Below, one piece after another: positions 8,910 through 21,463 of a stretch of 64,000 bases of DNA (the first letter of the stretch is position 1; each line of letters opens with the position of its first letter). The stretch comes from Auricularia sp. M13. Taxonomy: Eukaryota; Basidiomycota; Agaricomycetes; Auriculariales; Auriculariaceae. The notes beneath the pieces are model-generated. The model had not been told where the DNA came from, did no database searches, and was given only the letters and a program-made list of their open reading frames with translations. Both the position numbers and the translations under genes were made by a program. The stretch lies in the NCBI GenBank assembly GCA_037042915.1, contig CM073195.1:992001-1056000 (forward strand). The letters are read 5' to 3'.

Positions 8910-11483
8910 CTACAACAGCAAAGCACGAGCGCATCGAATAGTATCGGTGCCCATTTTGATTGCTTGTGCTCGCGGACCGGCCTTGAAAGGTATCAGCCTC
9001 GTGTCTCTGTGCGAACGGACAGACAGATAGAAACTTGCCTTCCATGTATAATAATGTTCTGGCTGGCGAGGCTGTCGAGCTTTCCTCCGTTTCCGGAAGA
9101 GCGTGAATACACCATGGATCAATAAAATGTCCAAAATTAACCCTGTTTTCTGCTGCGTCAGGGGCATGGGAAGGCCCTTGAGCAGCTGCCCGCTGCCGTA
9201 CAACGGCAACCCGCAATCCTTGAACTTCTCGGTGCCGGCACCGCGCAGCAAAGAATTCAAGTCGCTCTTGCAGCAGCTGAGCTCGCGTTGCCCCTGGAGA
9301 ACCTCCAGTGCAGCCAGCGCGTTCTTCGCCCAATCCAAGAGGTCCACCGAATCGACGGGTGTATTGAGCTTGCATGCGGAGCAATTCCCACAGTCCACGT
9401 TGCCTTGGCTGAACGGTGCGAGGAGAGCGCGTCGGAGACAGGCCCCAACGAAGCTGTTTAGGCAGGCCGAATGCATGGCTTTGAGGGGTTGCAGTTCCTC
9501 TTCAGGGACTTCCTGACCCTCCTGGGAATACACGGCAGTTGACTCGCCGACGTGTTCATCCATACTCCGCATGTTCAGGTTGACATGCGTGTGAAAGTTG
9601 GTGGTTGCGTAGACTGGATGCTATGAGACGCCCTGAGAAGCGCGGTCTGAGACTGAACGTACAAATTATGCATTCCGCAGGCTGCCCATCGCGGCCGGCA
9701 CGACCGCTGTCCTGGCACCAGGCATCGATGGATTTTGGCGGGCCGTAATGTGCGACGAATCGGACTAAGATAGATATGTCAACAGCCATTCAGTGGATCA
9801 ATCCCCTCACCATCAGGTTTGTCGATACCCATACCGAAGGCAGACTGATTATACGGTAAGCATCCATCCATTGCACCATTATGTCTTTGCTTGCCGTAGC
9901 AACTACGACGCGGATGTCGCCGTCTCGCCATAGACGGGCGGTTGTAGTTTGCTCTTTGGCCGTCATGGAAGGCTGAGGGTCTTTGGCCTCCGACTTGAAA
10001 TCTGGGACGCCGTAGTACGCCGCCGCTCTGATGTCCACATGGTTCAGGGCTTTGACGATGTCTTCGCAGGCCTTTGTGGTCGGACAGTATATAATACCAG
10101 TTTCCGTGCGTGTCATTCTGTCACAAATTCAGCACTAAGCATGGCTGCGCATGTTGGAACGATGCACCCTTGTAACGCCGCGCGTGCGTACGCAATAATG
10201 TCTCGAATCTTCTGGCCATAACGGACCTCGTAGTACAAGTTGGGCCTATCGAGTGAGCGGAGGATGCGTGTTACTGAACCTCGGCGGCAGACGTTGAGAG
10301 AATCGCAGAGTCGAGCAATTTGGGCGTCCGTCAGGGTTGCGCCGACAAACGTCTTGGGAGTGCGTCCATATTCATGGGTCAGGTCGCGCAACATCTCTGG
10401 GTACTGCAGCAATGTTAGCCACCAAACGTCCGGTGACCGTAAGCTGCAATTGCACCCACCGCAATTCTAAAGCTATCCCACTACATTTCATTAGCCGGAC
10501 GCCTAGGAATAGTGTAGGAGCGACTTAAACTCACTGTGAACAAGCATTGCGCTTCATCGATGATGAAACGGGAGATTAAACCCTTTGCGTAGAGACGGCC
10601 GAATATCCCTCGCATCTCAGTCTTGACCATTTGCTCCGGCGTCATAATGACGAACGGAGGCCGCGGATATTTCGCCGTGCCAATGTGCTGGCTGAGGAGG
10701 AACTTGCCAAATTCGAGAACTGTCTCTGTCAGCCCCGAGTAAAACCTTAAAACACGAAATGAGAACGATTTCATTCAGGACGCAAGAAACGGTTTACGAA
10801 CGGCGAGATTGGGATGCCCATTAAAAGAACACGCCTCGCTTGCTGACGAAGTAACGAGACGAGCGGTACGATGATAATGGTCGTGCCGGATCGCAGATAC
10901 AGCGGTGGGAGCTACAGCACATCGAATGAGCCCTGGGAACAGCGTAAAAATCACTGGAAGTGTCCGTACCAAGACTGCGACGGTCTTTCCGGCGCCAGTA
11001 GGCAAACGTAGGATGATGTCTCTGCCTTCGATGGCCGCCTGGACAGCTTCTTCTTGACCCTCCCGGAATTGCTCCAACCCGAATCTGCCCTTCAGCAGCC
11101 TAAGAAGCTGCCAGATCATTCAGACAGTGAGATAGAAGCAGAGGAGATAGCTACGTCGCTGTCGGTTTCGGGAGTAGGCGACCATGCCCACGATATCCTT
11201 TCTGGCGCAACGGCCGGCGACGATGACCGATCGGTGTCGCGCAGACATGGCGACGGCGCGAGCGAGCGAACGGCGCGATTCCGTTTAAACTGGACACAGG
11301 CTTAGCGGTCTCAAAGATGGACTGAAGGATCGTGCTTACAGGTGGTGGGCAATCTGAATCGTCGCTAGATTCGTCTTGATTGGCAGTGGGATCGTTCGAG
11401 TCCTCATTGACTGAAAGAGCGCGCCAGGATCGCTTCGACGAACCCTGGGCAGCGCTGGGAGCAGAAAAGGTGGTCCTAATCAT
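8910..11483 (-). CDS. RecQ-family ATP-dependent DNA helicase
   Basis: The gene has many exons; starts and ends are firm, but not all internal joins. Motifs in order: Walker A in ILRLPTGAGKT (about 10980-11010), IIDEAQC box (about 10545-10560), VGATLTDAQIARL, GIIYCPTTKACEDIV, VVVAT/SAFGMGIDKPD (motif V), and SGRAGRDGQPAEC (motif VI). A RecQ zinc-binding pattern follows (CLRRALLAPF ... DCGNCSACK), and then a possible winged-helix region. RecQ helicases unwind 3'-5' and process stalled forks and recombination intermediates. The N-terminal exon from 11483 is Ser/Asp-rich and carries no domain. One intron (9845-9894) appears to be of GC-AG type. It lies in tandem with the aldehyde dehydrogenase gene. 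Confidence 0.85.
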
Positions 11484-11809
11484 CTAGAGGCGGGCAGCTC
11501 TCCTTGGAGGGAAGGAGTTCGTCCAGCAACAAGTGCAAGCCCGAAGTGCTGTATTTATGCGGCAAAGTCTGTCTTGCTGTGACCGATTATGCTTTGCATG
11601 ATCTCAAATCACGAGGAACAACAAGACGAGAGGCTCGATCCACTCGAGAAGGCTGGAAAAGTGTCAGTTCAATTGCAATCGGTGCTATTGCAGTGATTCC
11701 GCGAAAGTTTGCCGGGCCGGTGTTGGAGTCAAATCTGAAGATCCGATAAAAGTGTACAACGCAGCTTTTGAGTTACAATGAATTGTACACGCCTGACAGC
11801 GGGGAATGC
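11484..11809. other. Intergenic, 326 bp
   Basis: It lies between the stop of the aldehyde dehydrogenase gene and the RecQ start on the same strand, so it should hold the RecQ promoter and a 3' end. No motif was recognised. Confidence 0.5.
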
Positions 11810-13998
11810 TCAGCCAGTCTTGATCTTCATATGCACGGATTTGGCTCTTGTCAATTGATCATACCCTACAACCCCAAGCAGATCAGAGTCGGTGAACATT
11901 TCCGTAGAACGAAACCACGCACCATATTTGCTGAGGCTAATGCCCCTTCCAGAATTCTTCACGCCCGTCCAGGCGAGCGCGGGTCCAAGAAGTCGCAGCG
12001 GTTGAGGAAGACGGTACCCGCCTCAAGCTCACTCGCGAACCACTGGAACGCCTCTTCGGACTTGGGGTTGGCCGCTGCATTCGTCCAGACGGATGCGGTG
12101 AGGCCGTACGGCGAGTCGTTCATCAGCTTGAGCGCCTCCTCGTCCGAGGAAACCTTCATGATCCCGACGACGGGCCCGAAGGTCTCCTCCATCATGATGT
12201 CCATCGCTGAAACGCCTTTCAGCTCACGGGTGTACGTTAGGAGGATGATAACGCACAGTGGTTCACGTTGACGAGGACTTGTGGCGCAACGTATGTCGAA
12301 TCCCTGCAGAACTAATCATCAGCAAACCGTCCCAAACGGCAATTGTCTCACGAACGCTTTCGCCACGGAGAAGCTGTCCTCAGAGATGAGTGCCTTCGCG
12401 CCCGCATCCACTGGCACAGATGCACTGTCAACACAAACATATGCGCGGATGATAGAGGAACTGACCAGCGTCCGCAATCTGTTTGCGGATCCGTTTTGCA
12501 CTCGCAAGGCTGACGACTGGTCCAAGGTCGGTGGCCGGGTCGGTCGGGTCGCCCAGCTTGAATTTCTGTGCAGAACATTCGCACGTCAAACTCAAAGAAT
12601 GCACCTTCTCTCGAGAAAGAAAGCGCACATACCTCGACGAGCTTCACGTACTTCTCCACAAACGCGTCGTAGAGTTTCTCGTGGACGTAAATGCGCTAAG
12701 TATTACCGGGCCGCGGGGTGCGGAAAGATAAGCTTCCTCACGCAGTTACGCAATTTCCAGAAAACGCGGCGCACCTCAATGGCGCAGCAGCTCTGGCCAG
12801 AGTTGAAGAAGGCGCCTAGATGTGTGAAATGGAGTGAGAACGTTCGTTCACAATTTTCGAATTCTCGCTCACCCTCGACAAGCTCAGGGACCGTGTACTC
12901 GAGATCCGCATCCTCCCTTACATACGCAGGGTCTTTCCCGCCGAGCTACAAACCCACCGAGTGAGAAACAAATTGAAGAAATAGCATTATACATCGTACC
13001 TCGAGCGCGACACCCTTGAAGCCCTCAGCAGCGACGGCAGCGCGCTCGACAGCCTGCCCACCGACGACGCTCCCAGTGAAGCTGACGAACGACACGCGTT
13101 TGTGCTTGACGGCCTGCTCCGTCAGCTCGGGCGAGAGGTGCGCGACCTGCAGCAGCCCTGCGGGGAGGCCCGCGTTGGTGAAGGCTTGCGCCAATCGCTC
13201 GGCTGAGAGCTAGCAATGCATGCGATTAGCATTGGTGGTGAGGTCAATGCACAGCGAGAATACACGCACCGGCGTTTGAGGAGACGGCTTGAGGACCACA
13301 GCATTTCCTGCACGGGCGAGAGTCAGCGGGCGCATGCAGACGATGAGGAGGTGCAGGACGCACCGGCCACGATGGCAGGCAAGACGGAGTTGATCATCGT
13401 CAAGAACGGATAACTGCCAGTCCCATTCCAGTCAGCTACAGATTAAATAAATGGATAGGACAGCAGCACGCACTTCCAGGGCGCGATGACGAGCACGACG
13501 CCGAGCGGCTCGCGGCGGATGAAGCGCCTGAAGCCCGGCTTGTCCGTCTCGACGAGCGGCACGTCCGCGAGCGCAGCCGCCGCGATGTCGAGCATGTACG
13601 CCGCGCGGTCGAGCGTCCCGCGCACCTCGCCCGCGTTCTGGCTCACCGGCCTGCACGTCGCCAACGTAAGTTCAGAACGCTATCATCCCTCGTCGCGCCT
13701 GGGCGCTGGATGCGCACCGTCCCATCTGCAGGCTGAGCTCCATCGGGATCGCGTCCGCCATCTTCTTGAACTCGTCCTGCGCGAACATTGAGTATTGAGC
13801 GTTGGATGCAATTGTGGCGCGTTATGGACGCACCATGAACCGCCGCCCGAGCGCGATGCGCTGCTCGAGCGGCACGCTGCGCCACTGGCGCTGCGCGTCC
13901 GCCGCGGCGCCGATAAGCGCGTCGAGCTCGGCGGGCGAGGGGTAGTGCCGCGTGACGAGCGGCTGCTGCGAGTGCGGGATGATCGTCGTCTGCGACAT
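11810..13998 (-). CDS. Aldehyde dehydrogenase (NAD(P)+-dependent)
   Basis: Start MSQTTIIPHSQQPLVTRHY at 13998; the end ...RAKSVHMKIKTG and TGA lie at 11812-11810. Family signatures in order: LGVVLVIAPWK, GNAVVLKPSPQTP, VSFVSFTGSVVGG (nucleotide-binding loop), LGGKDPAYVREDADLEY (general base region), FFNSGQSCCAIE with the catalytic cysteine, KLGDPTDPATDLGPVVS, and MMEETFGPVVGIMKV. Then comes ELEAGTVFLNRCDFLDP and the closing GVKNSGRGISLSKYG. The exons are short and separated by ~50-60-nt introns. Length and layout fit a ~480-residue cytosolic ALDH. Substrate cannot be fixed from sequence; succinate semialdehyde is one possibility for this fungal clade. ATG lies 194 bp downstream (transcriptionally) of the ERG24 stop. 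Confidence 0.9.
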
Positions 13999-14192
13999 GG
14001 CGCGATGAGAGCAAAGCGTTCCGAGTTGCGGTGGCTGAGAGCAGAAAATCAAGATACAGGCCGCGGGCGACCGGGCCGACGCCAGTCGCGACTGGCGAGA
14101 ATTCAGAGTACTGAAAGGTATGATTTTTACGCTAGATACCGCGACAGGTCCCCGGTTACACACAACACGACACGTAACAGGTTCGTGAACAC

Positions 14193-15927
14193 TCAGTAAA
14201 CGTACGGAATGATAGTGTACTTGACCAGCTTCTTGTACTTCTCCCAATCCTTGCCATACCTGCACCAAAGGTTGAGATGACCAAAATCAAGCAGTAAAAT
14301 GACGTACTTCTTGTGGCAGTTGTGGTCGTCGCGCGAGTCGCGGTGGATGAGCAGGACGAAGAAGTAGACAAAGTAGAAATACGTGATGGGCGTATTGAAC
14401 CCCGTCGGTAGGCTCCACGAGAGCGCCATGATGAGGTCGCCCCTGCCAGAGTTCAGGTCAGTCAGACAGAACCAGCGCCGGACGAACACGGGCGAAAGCG
14501 CGCACAAGTAGTTCGGATGGCGGAGCCAACCCCACCAACCGCTCGTGAGCAGCTTCGAGCCGGACTCGGTCGTAAAGAACTGCAAGTCTGCCGGACCACA
14601 AAGAAACAAAATATCAACTTCGGCGCTGCGCAGCAACAGAGAAGCGCACGCACTCTTCGGGTTGCGGCCGTTGCGGAAGTCATTCTTTTCGCCGTTGGAG
14701 GCGCGGAAGATGTAGTAGCCGAGGCCGTTAGCGGCGAGGACGCCGGCAACGCCGAGCGGGCCGAGCTCGACGTTGTGGAAGGCGAGGTAGCGCGCCTGGA
14801 GCGAGTACACGAATGGCACCCACAGCAGGTCGCCAACGGCGAGCATGAACCCGAAGCCGTCGGTCGTGATGTCCATCGTCGTCAGGATCGTTGGCTGGCA
14901 CGCTGTCAGCTTCACACCAACCAGGCGCAAATGACGCTGAGAATGCGAGAAATGCAGCGTACCTCGTTATAGAGAGCGTCGATGACATAAAAGATCTGGA
15001 AGGCGCAGACGAGGAGCATGGCGGGCGACGGCCAACCACCGAGCCGGGTGGCCTGCTCGCATGCCATGCTGATGTCGATGAGCGCCCAGAGTATGAGGCC
15101 CGGGCGCAGCTCGTTGAAGCTCTTGATGTCGAACGACCCGATGCTCGGGTTGAGCTCGCGCCCGATGAAGAACTGCGTGGCGTCAGCACGCGATCGACGC
15201 CTTGTAAAGGCGGTAGCATACATCGTAGATGACATTGCCGGTGTTGCCGCCGAGGGCGAGCAGCGCGCCCTTCTGGTACGAGGACCAGTAGACGTAGACC
15301 GCTTGGACGAACGACATGAGCAGCGCTGCAGTGGCGAATCCCACGAAGCGCTCATAGAGGAATGTGAAGCTCTGGGGGCCGTAGCGGAAGATATAGCCGG
15401 CCGTGCCGCCCATGGCCAGCAAGAACGTGGAGAACGCTGCAGAAGGGCACCGCGGTCAGTCAACGCGGTCCAGAGTTGCGAGCCCGACGCACCATTTATC
15501 TTGTACTTTTTACGCTGACCATTGCGTATGGTGGTGCCCTCGACCCAGTCTCCGGGTAGGACGAACCAGGATACGACGCAGAACGCGTACCAGGCGAGGT
15601 AAATGGCGGCCGCCTTTGTGTCCCACAGGCTCAGCCACCAGTCCTTGCTCGTCAGCGACGCCTGGACATTGAGCTTTGTGATCTCGAGGCTGGGCGGGCA
15701 CCCGTTCTTCTCGTTGCAGCCAAAATACAGCGCATAGGTCAGGAAGGGCACGCCGATGGTCACGGCGAGCTATAGCCACGAGTCGCGCGCGCATTAATTA
15801 GAATTACACAGGCAGATTAGATCTGGGCATAGCGTACAGCGCCTGGGGGCCCGAAGAACTCGTATTCGTTGGTCTTTGGGTTGAGCGAGTCGCCGCTGGG
15901 CTTTGCGACGTCCTTGGACTCGGACAT
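14193..15927 (-). CDS. ERG24: Delta(14)-sterol reductase
   Basis: The start MSESKDVAKPSGDSLNPKT leads into EYEFFGPPGA, a family hallmark, and an intron follows at once. Further segments: GCPPSLE, YLAWYAFCVVSWFVLPGDW, FFIGRELNPSIGSFDIKSF, LRPGLILWALIDISMACEQ, LTSGWWGWLRHPNYL, ALSWSLPTGFNTPITYFYF and the C-terminal YTIIPYVY. These match Erg24 rather than Erg4 (the FIGRELNPSIGSFDIK block). The enzyme reduces the C14-C15 double bond with NADPH after C14 demethylation in ergosterol synthesis and is an ER multispanning protein; it is the target of morpholine fungicides. The ATG is only 63 bp downstream of the stop of the histone-fold gene, so the promoter overlaps that gene's 3' end. Confidence 0.93.
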
Positions 15928-15990
15928 GGTTCGATGTGAAAGTCACGCTGCAGTGCCTCCGCCGCGAGTTCAGCAATCCCCGACCCGGAC

Positions 15991-16647
15991 TTATCGTTCT
16001 TCGTCTCCCGGGCCCTCAGAGTCCCCAGAGTCCGAATCGTGCACTACAGGCTCAGAGTCCTCGCCATCGGCATCGACGGCCGCGGGAGAGCCCTGCTCGT
16101 CGGGCGCGACGTCCTCCTCCCCCGCCTCCTGCATCTCCTCATCGCCGTCCCCGATCTCGACATATGTCTTCGCCTTCTTCTCCTTCACGTTCTTGCCCGT
16201 GTTGTCCTCGTCCTCGGCCTGCGGCTTCTCGACCACTATTATCTCGCGCAGAAAGTGGTACTCCTCAGACCGCTTGACCACAAGCCCTGTCGGCCGTCAG
16301 CCACGGCGCGCAACAGGTCGACCACGAAGCCCATACCGACATCCTGGTTCCGCACCGTCACCCGCTTCTCGCCCTTGGCCACCTGCGAGCTGGCTTTGGC
16401 CATACGTTTTAAGAACAACTCCTAATGGCATCCTTGAGCCTCCTGGCTGCTCATCTGCGCATCGATGTACGTACGGTGGCCACCGCAATGAGCACAACGG
16501 CCTCTTTCGCGACTGTGCCCATTTCCTGCAGCTTCAATCAGTCGAAGCGACTCTCAATATACTCCTGCGACGCGCCTGGTCCGCTTTGATGATTTTCTGC
16601 ACGCGCGCGAGCGGAAACGGCGATTTGCCCTCTTCACGCGTCGTCAT
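15991..16647 (-). CDS. Histone-fold protein of the Dpb3/CHRAC15 type
   Basis: Exons 16647-16576, 16525-16475, 16421-16337 and 16286-15991 give 167 residues. The histone fold spans residues 10-85: FPLARVQKIIKADQ, AKEAVVLIAVATELFLKRM, then QVAKGEKRVTVRNQDV and EEYHFLREII. The C-terminal half is strongly acidic (Glu/Asp-rich). The best match is the H2A/NF-YC-like subfamily that includes DNA polymerase epsilon subunit Dpb3 and CHRAC-15/POLE4, which pair with a Dpb4-like partner in replication or chromatin remodelling. NF-YC itself is less likely because its flanking conserved motif is missing. The first intron (16575-16526) needs a GC donor to keep the conserved fold in frame. Confidence 0.78.
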
Positions 16648-16870
16648 TAGGCGGAGAGTTGAGCGGAGTTGACGCGCTCTCGACGCGCCGTAAAGCTGCA
16701 TGTCGGCGCTTCTGCCGAGTCCCCACGCACAGTCTGAGCACCTCACCAATCTAATCGAGCAAAAATCCAGATCCTGATAAGTTAACCCGCGCGTAAAGCA
16801 TCGTGACAAAAAATCGTAACAACGGCGCCCGCTCGCACAAATGACCAGATGATGGCACCACAACGGTCGG

Positions 16871-19800
16871 TCAACCGCGCGTCCACTTCCACAAGCGACT
16901 CCCCTTCGCCTGCTCCTCCGCATGTTCCCTCCTTAGCCGCTCCTCGGTCGCCAGCTGCTCCTCGACGAGGACCTCGCCCAACAGCGCATCGCGCGCGCTG
17001 ATCATGCTGTCGCCCGCCGTCTGCCCGCCGTCCACCTCGATGAACACCTTCGGCCGCTCGTGCTCCTCCTGGTGACGGCGGTGGTGCCGCGTGTGCACCT
17101 GCGGCGTCGCGCGCAGCCGGATCGTGCCACCGCGCCCCATCGTGAGCTGCGCGCCCTCGGAAACCTCGATGTCCACCTCGTACTGCGCCCGCCTTTCGAT
17201 CGCCTCGGGCAGCCCGACAATCGTCTCGTGCCCGCTAAGCTCGCGCCGCACCGTCCCAGCACCCCGCACGGTGCCCTCGTCGCCGCCACCGCCGCTGCGG
17301 ATTTCGCTGGGCCCGCGGCTCGCAATGCTGATCACGTTGCCCGCCATCGTCGGCGAGTCGTTCAGCCACACGCCGAGCTTGCCCGCATGGGGCTCGCTCG
17401 TCAGCGCGCGGTGCATGTCCGCGCTCTCGTCCAAGTCGAGCACGCCGAACGGGTTGAGCGGCAGCCACAGGAAATTGTCCAGTGGCGTCGCATAGTACGG
17501 GTTGACATACGGCCGGTCCAGCCGCGGCCGGTCATCCCACGGCTGCTTCTTGGGGTGCACAGTGACGATAGCCTTAGGCTCCTCCCGCGCTTGCTCGTCG
17601 CGCTCTGACTTGGAGATCGGCGGGTCGTCCTGGTCGAGGATCTGCGACGCCTGCAGCGGGCCCACCGTCTGCCGCCACTGCGCCACGTCCGGCGCCTGCA
17701 CCTTCTGCTCGCGCCCCGCCTGCGAGAACGGGTTCGGGCGGTAGGCGGGCGCGCGGTTCGAGCGCACCGGCACCGACGAGTATGTGAAGTTCATCCCCCG
17801 CGGCAGCCGCCAGGTGAGGAACTGCAGGCTGTTGTGTTCAACGATGCGAGTCGTAGGCATAGGCACGCCTATATTCGCCTCGGGATCCTGCTCATGAGTG
17901 GATTTCTCTTCCTTTTCCTCCGCCGGCTCGTCTTGCGCGTCGTCTTGCGCAGGTGTGCCGCAGTGCACGGCGGCCTCAAATTCGTCAGCCTTGATGAAGT
18001 GTGAACGAATGCGACGCGTCAGGCTGTGGAAGAAAGTCAGCCTGGAGCTATCAATGGGGCCTGTAGGACTGACTAGAGCTTTACGATGGCCGTGCAGAGA
18101 ACGAAGATTCCAAGCACAATCGCATGCGGGACCTTCTTTTGCAATACCATGAAGGCCATCAAGACGACCTAAGCGATGTTAAGGCATGCGAGAGGAATGC
18201 AGAATGCTCCAAATTACCTGAGCCAGCATGACACCGTCCAGCGAGTAGCGGACGATACGGATGAGAATGATCTTGCCGTCATTCTCGTACTTCTTTGAGT
18301 ACACGTGCAATAACTGGCCGCCAGGTCAGCTGGGCAAGTGCATAACGATTGGCAACACAAACCTGATTTTTAATAACAACTGGCAAGGCATGAGTTTGCT
18401 ATTCATTCGCGCATGCGGATACGCACTGGCTTCAACTGCAAAATACAACACTGCAAATGGTATCACAAGCGGCGTAAGGCAGCTGAATAGGATCGTGATG
18501 GTCACGACGAGGACATGGTTAGGCAGCCAATCTAGAAAGGTCCATAAGGTTAATGCGGCTCAGAGAGGAGAGCTGCTCACAGTAGAAGTTGAACGTGCGG
18601 GGGCGAGTACCGACTTCGCGACGACGAAGAGTAGTGGCCGCTTTCGTGCCGGGGTACACCAGGAGCGGCAGCTGCAAACAATCAGTCGATGCGCAAGGAG
18701 GTCTATCATACATATCTCGTACCCCGTCTATGATAGCGTCAGCGTCGATGCAGGGATGCGTGCAGCATGCAATCACTCACAAAGGCCGATCTCCAGACCG
18801 CTATGCATCGCAGTTTGGAAAATGACTGTGCATGGCTGTGTCAGGGCCCGACCGGAATGCCCGTGCAAGAGCAGATCACTCACACCAGCTGTGCAAAGCA
18901 AAATAACGCGTCAACACTGCGCAACACAGCAGCGATTTGCACAACACAAAAAAGAACGCACCCAACATAAAACGGTCCGGCAGTCGAAAAACTGACGGAG
19001 ATTATCGAGATGATGTTGGTGGCCTGCTCGTTTTCCTGCTTGTTGGACGTGAGGAAAGACTGCAGGGCGGATACGCCGACACAGAAGAATATCAGGATGT
19101 TGCAAACGAGGAACTTGTGGTATCGGGTCATGATGCGATCGTGTAGCTTGGAGAGTGTGATGATCGTGTGCGCCTTCTTGCCGATGAGTAGCAGGAGCAT
19201 CGGTACGAAGATGACCAGGAGTGACACGAGCACCGTTGGCAACAGCGAGGATATGACTGACTCCTGCGTCTTGTGTCGTTCCATGTACGATTGTAGGCCC
19301 GGTATAATGGTGTAGAAGTTGTGTAAGTTGAATAGACTGACGAACAGCGAGACGGGGAAGATCCACGAGCAGGTGAACGCCCAAACGCCGAGATTGACAA
19401 TCCAGTCCGTGACAAACTCGGCCTTGAGAGCGCGCTTCATCACTCGAGCCCAGTCCAAGTCTTCGTAGTCCGGAGCCAGGCTCGCGACGCATTCGAGAGG
19501 ATTACGCGGGTGAGCTGGGAGCGCCTCCAGAGCGCGCCGAGCGTCCGCCGGGGTCACAAACGTGACGAAGGCAGTAGAAGCGGGCTCGAATTCCTCGTGT
19601 TGCCGGGACCGCTTCTCGTGGACAAGCGCGGTTAACAGACCCAACTTGGCAGTGTAGTAGTCAATAGCAGGTACTGTTGCGCCACGGAAGAGCGAGGTCA
19701 AGCTGATCAGGGGCTGGTAGGGGTTCAAGACGTTGCGCGGTAAGGAATACAGCGCGTCCCACACGGTCGCATATGCGGATGTCTGCTCCGGATGAGAACC

Positions 19801-21064
19801 CTCGCGACCGAGCTGGAATTGGTCCACAAAGGGCGCCAGAGTCGTCACGAGCGTTTTCATACCCGCCTTATCCAGAGTCTCGGTATTAATCGCCTCCTCC
19901 ATCGCCTTCTTCCGGCGGAAAACCGATTTCGAGCGAGGTTTTGGCTCCAAGATGAGGTTTTCGCCGCCCTCTGATGCAAGGTGCGACTTGACACCCAGAA
20001 GGACCTTCTTAGCGAGGTTAACGTGGGCAGTCTCCAGCTTGCGCAGAACATCCTCGCGCCGCTCCATTAATGACGCCAGGTCGGTCATCTTGCGCATGAC
20101 GACCACCTTTTCAATGGAAGGTGGCTCCATGTCGCTCTCGCTACCCGAGCCTCTTCCGATGCGATTACGGAAAAACCAAGTGATGCGTCCAACCAGCAAC
20201 GTCAGCACTGCAGGGACGGAGGATGTCGCGCCAGTGGGCTCGTGCGGGTGCGATAGGTAATACTCGAAATAGTCGCGAAGAAGCTTGTCATCGCGAAGCT
20301 CCTCGGGGATGTTGGTGACCATGATGGTGCGCAGGCGCAGACCGCGCGTAGGTGGCGGCGGACCCGGGGTGTCAGCATCCTCGAGGGCGAACTCGGCTGC
20401 CGCGGCGCGGATGGTCGTTTCGCGGAATTTGAAGGTCCCCTGACACAACCACAGAAGGATGCCAATCCAGGTGACGGTGACCCACAGCGTGCATGCTACG
20501 TGAACAGCGAGCAGACGCGTCGATTTCTCGCCGCCCTGCACCAGCGACGCGATAGAGCCGCGTGCCAGGCTAGAATACGAGATAGTGATGGGCGAGTAGT
20601 AGATGTGGATGGGGAGTAACGTGGGCAGCGTCGTGGCCGAGTGCAGCAGCACGAAATACACTGTGATAACGATTCAGGCCGTCGCGCGCAAGTGCAGGCG
20701 AGGGGCACGTACGGCAGCCGCGAAGGAATCTGCAATAGAGCGTGGCGTCGGTGCCAACGAGCTCGAGCAGCTTGTCCTCCGGGAATCGAATGGCCTGCCA
20801 TATCCAGGCGAGAGGCCAGCGCGGCAACGGCGGCGACGGCTTCTCCGCCCAGCACCGGCCCTGATACAAGTAGCCAAACTCCCACGTCTCAACGCTGCCC
20901 AGCGGGTCTTCTCCTGGCCGACGCTTCAGGCCCCTGCCGCGGCGCTGGCGGCGGAGAATCTCGTATACGGTCACGCAGAATGTCGCGATGCCCACAGCGC
21001 CAAAGGTCTGGTTGACGAGGCCCGAGAACGTGTGGGCATAGAAGCGGTCATAGATGGTGGCCAT
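16871..21064 (-). CDS. CSC1/TMEM63 (OSCA-like) putative stress-gated cation channel
   Basis: Start MATIYDRFYAHTFSGLVNQTF at 21064; stop at 16871. The large central exon (about 20640-18990) codes the DUF221/CSC1 core: TIMVTNIPEELRDDKLLRDYF (RNA-recognition-like cytosolic domain), then STAFVTFVTPADARRAL, and after it a train of membrane helices (LLPTVLVSLLVIFVPMLLLLI, KFLVCNILIFFCVGVSALQSF). Further exons continue the helices (LVYPGTKAATTLR; LPNHVLVVTITILFSCLTPLV) and end in a ~350-residue hydrophilic tail with DNFLWLPLNPFGVLDLDESAD. The family forms calcium-permeable channels gated by osmotic or mechanical stress, in plasma or internal membranes. The exact joins between 18990 and 17970 are not all resolved. 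The tail exon 17968-16871 is one long open frame. Confidence 0.88.
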
Positions 21065-21463
21065 ATATGCTACCAGTGAGCGGCGACGGCGAGGCCTGCT
21101 CGATGCTTAGCACGTCGGGAGGGCAAGTGACGCGACGGCGGATATCGGTCCATTCCGGCGCTTACCCCTCGAAATGGCGCATATGTCCCAGTCTATGTAC
21201 CATTCTTAGCCGCAGAGACTGAGGTCTAAGTAAACGGAATTCAAGAGGATCATGTGCTAGCCCATAGATTCAAGTTTCATCTGAAACGGCAGCCTCTCAG
21301 TGCGCGCATTGGCACGCAACAGATCACACCTGAGTGGCCTTCCTCAACAAGAACAAGATATGTGTGCGAGAGAATATGGCTAAGCCTGACGCTTGCGAGC
21401 TGCTCACGTTCACGGTGGCCCGGAAAGTGCGTCGCGGAATCAATCTCTCTTCAACCTCCCATC
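21065..21463. other. Divergent intergenic region, 399 bp
   Basis: It lies between the starts of the CSC1-like gene (-) and the DUF218 gene (+). The DUF218 frame is open through part of it (from 21254), but the residues there look unlike the family. No motif was recognised. Confidence 0.45.
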
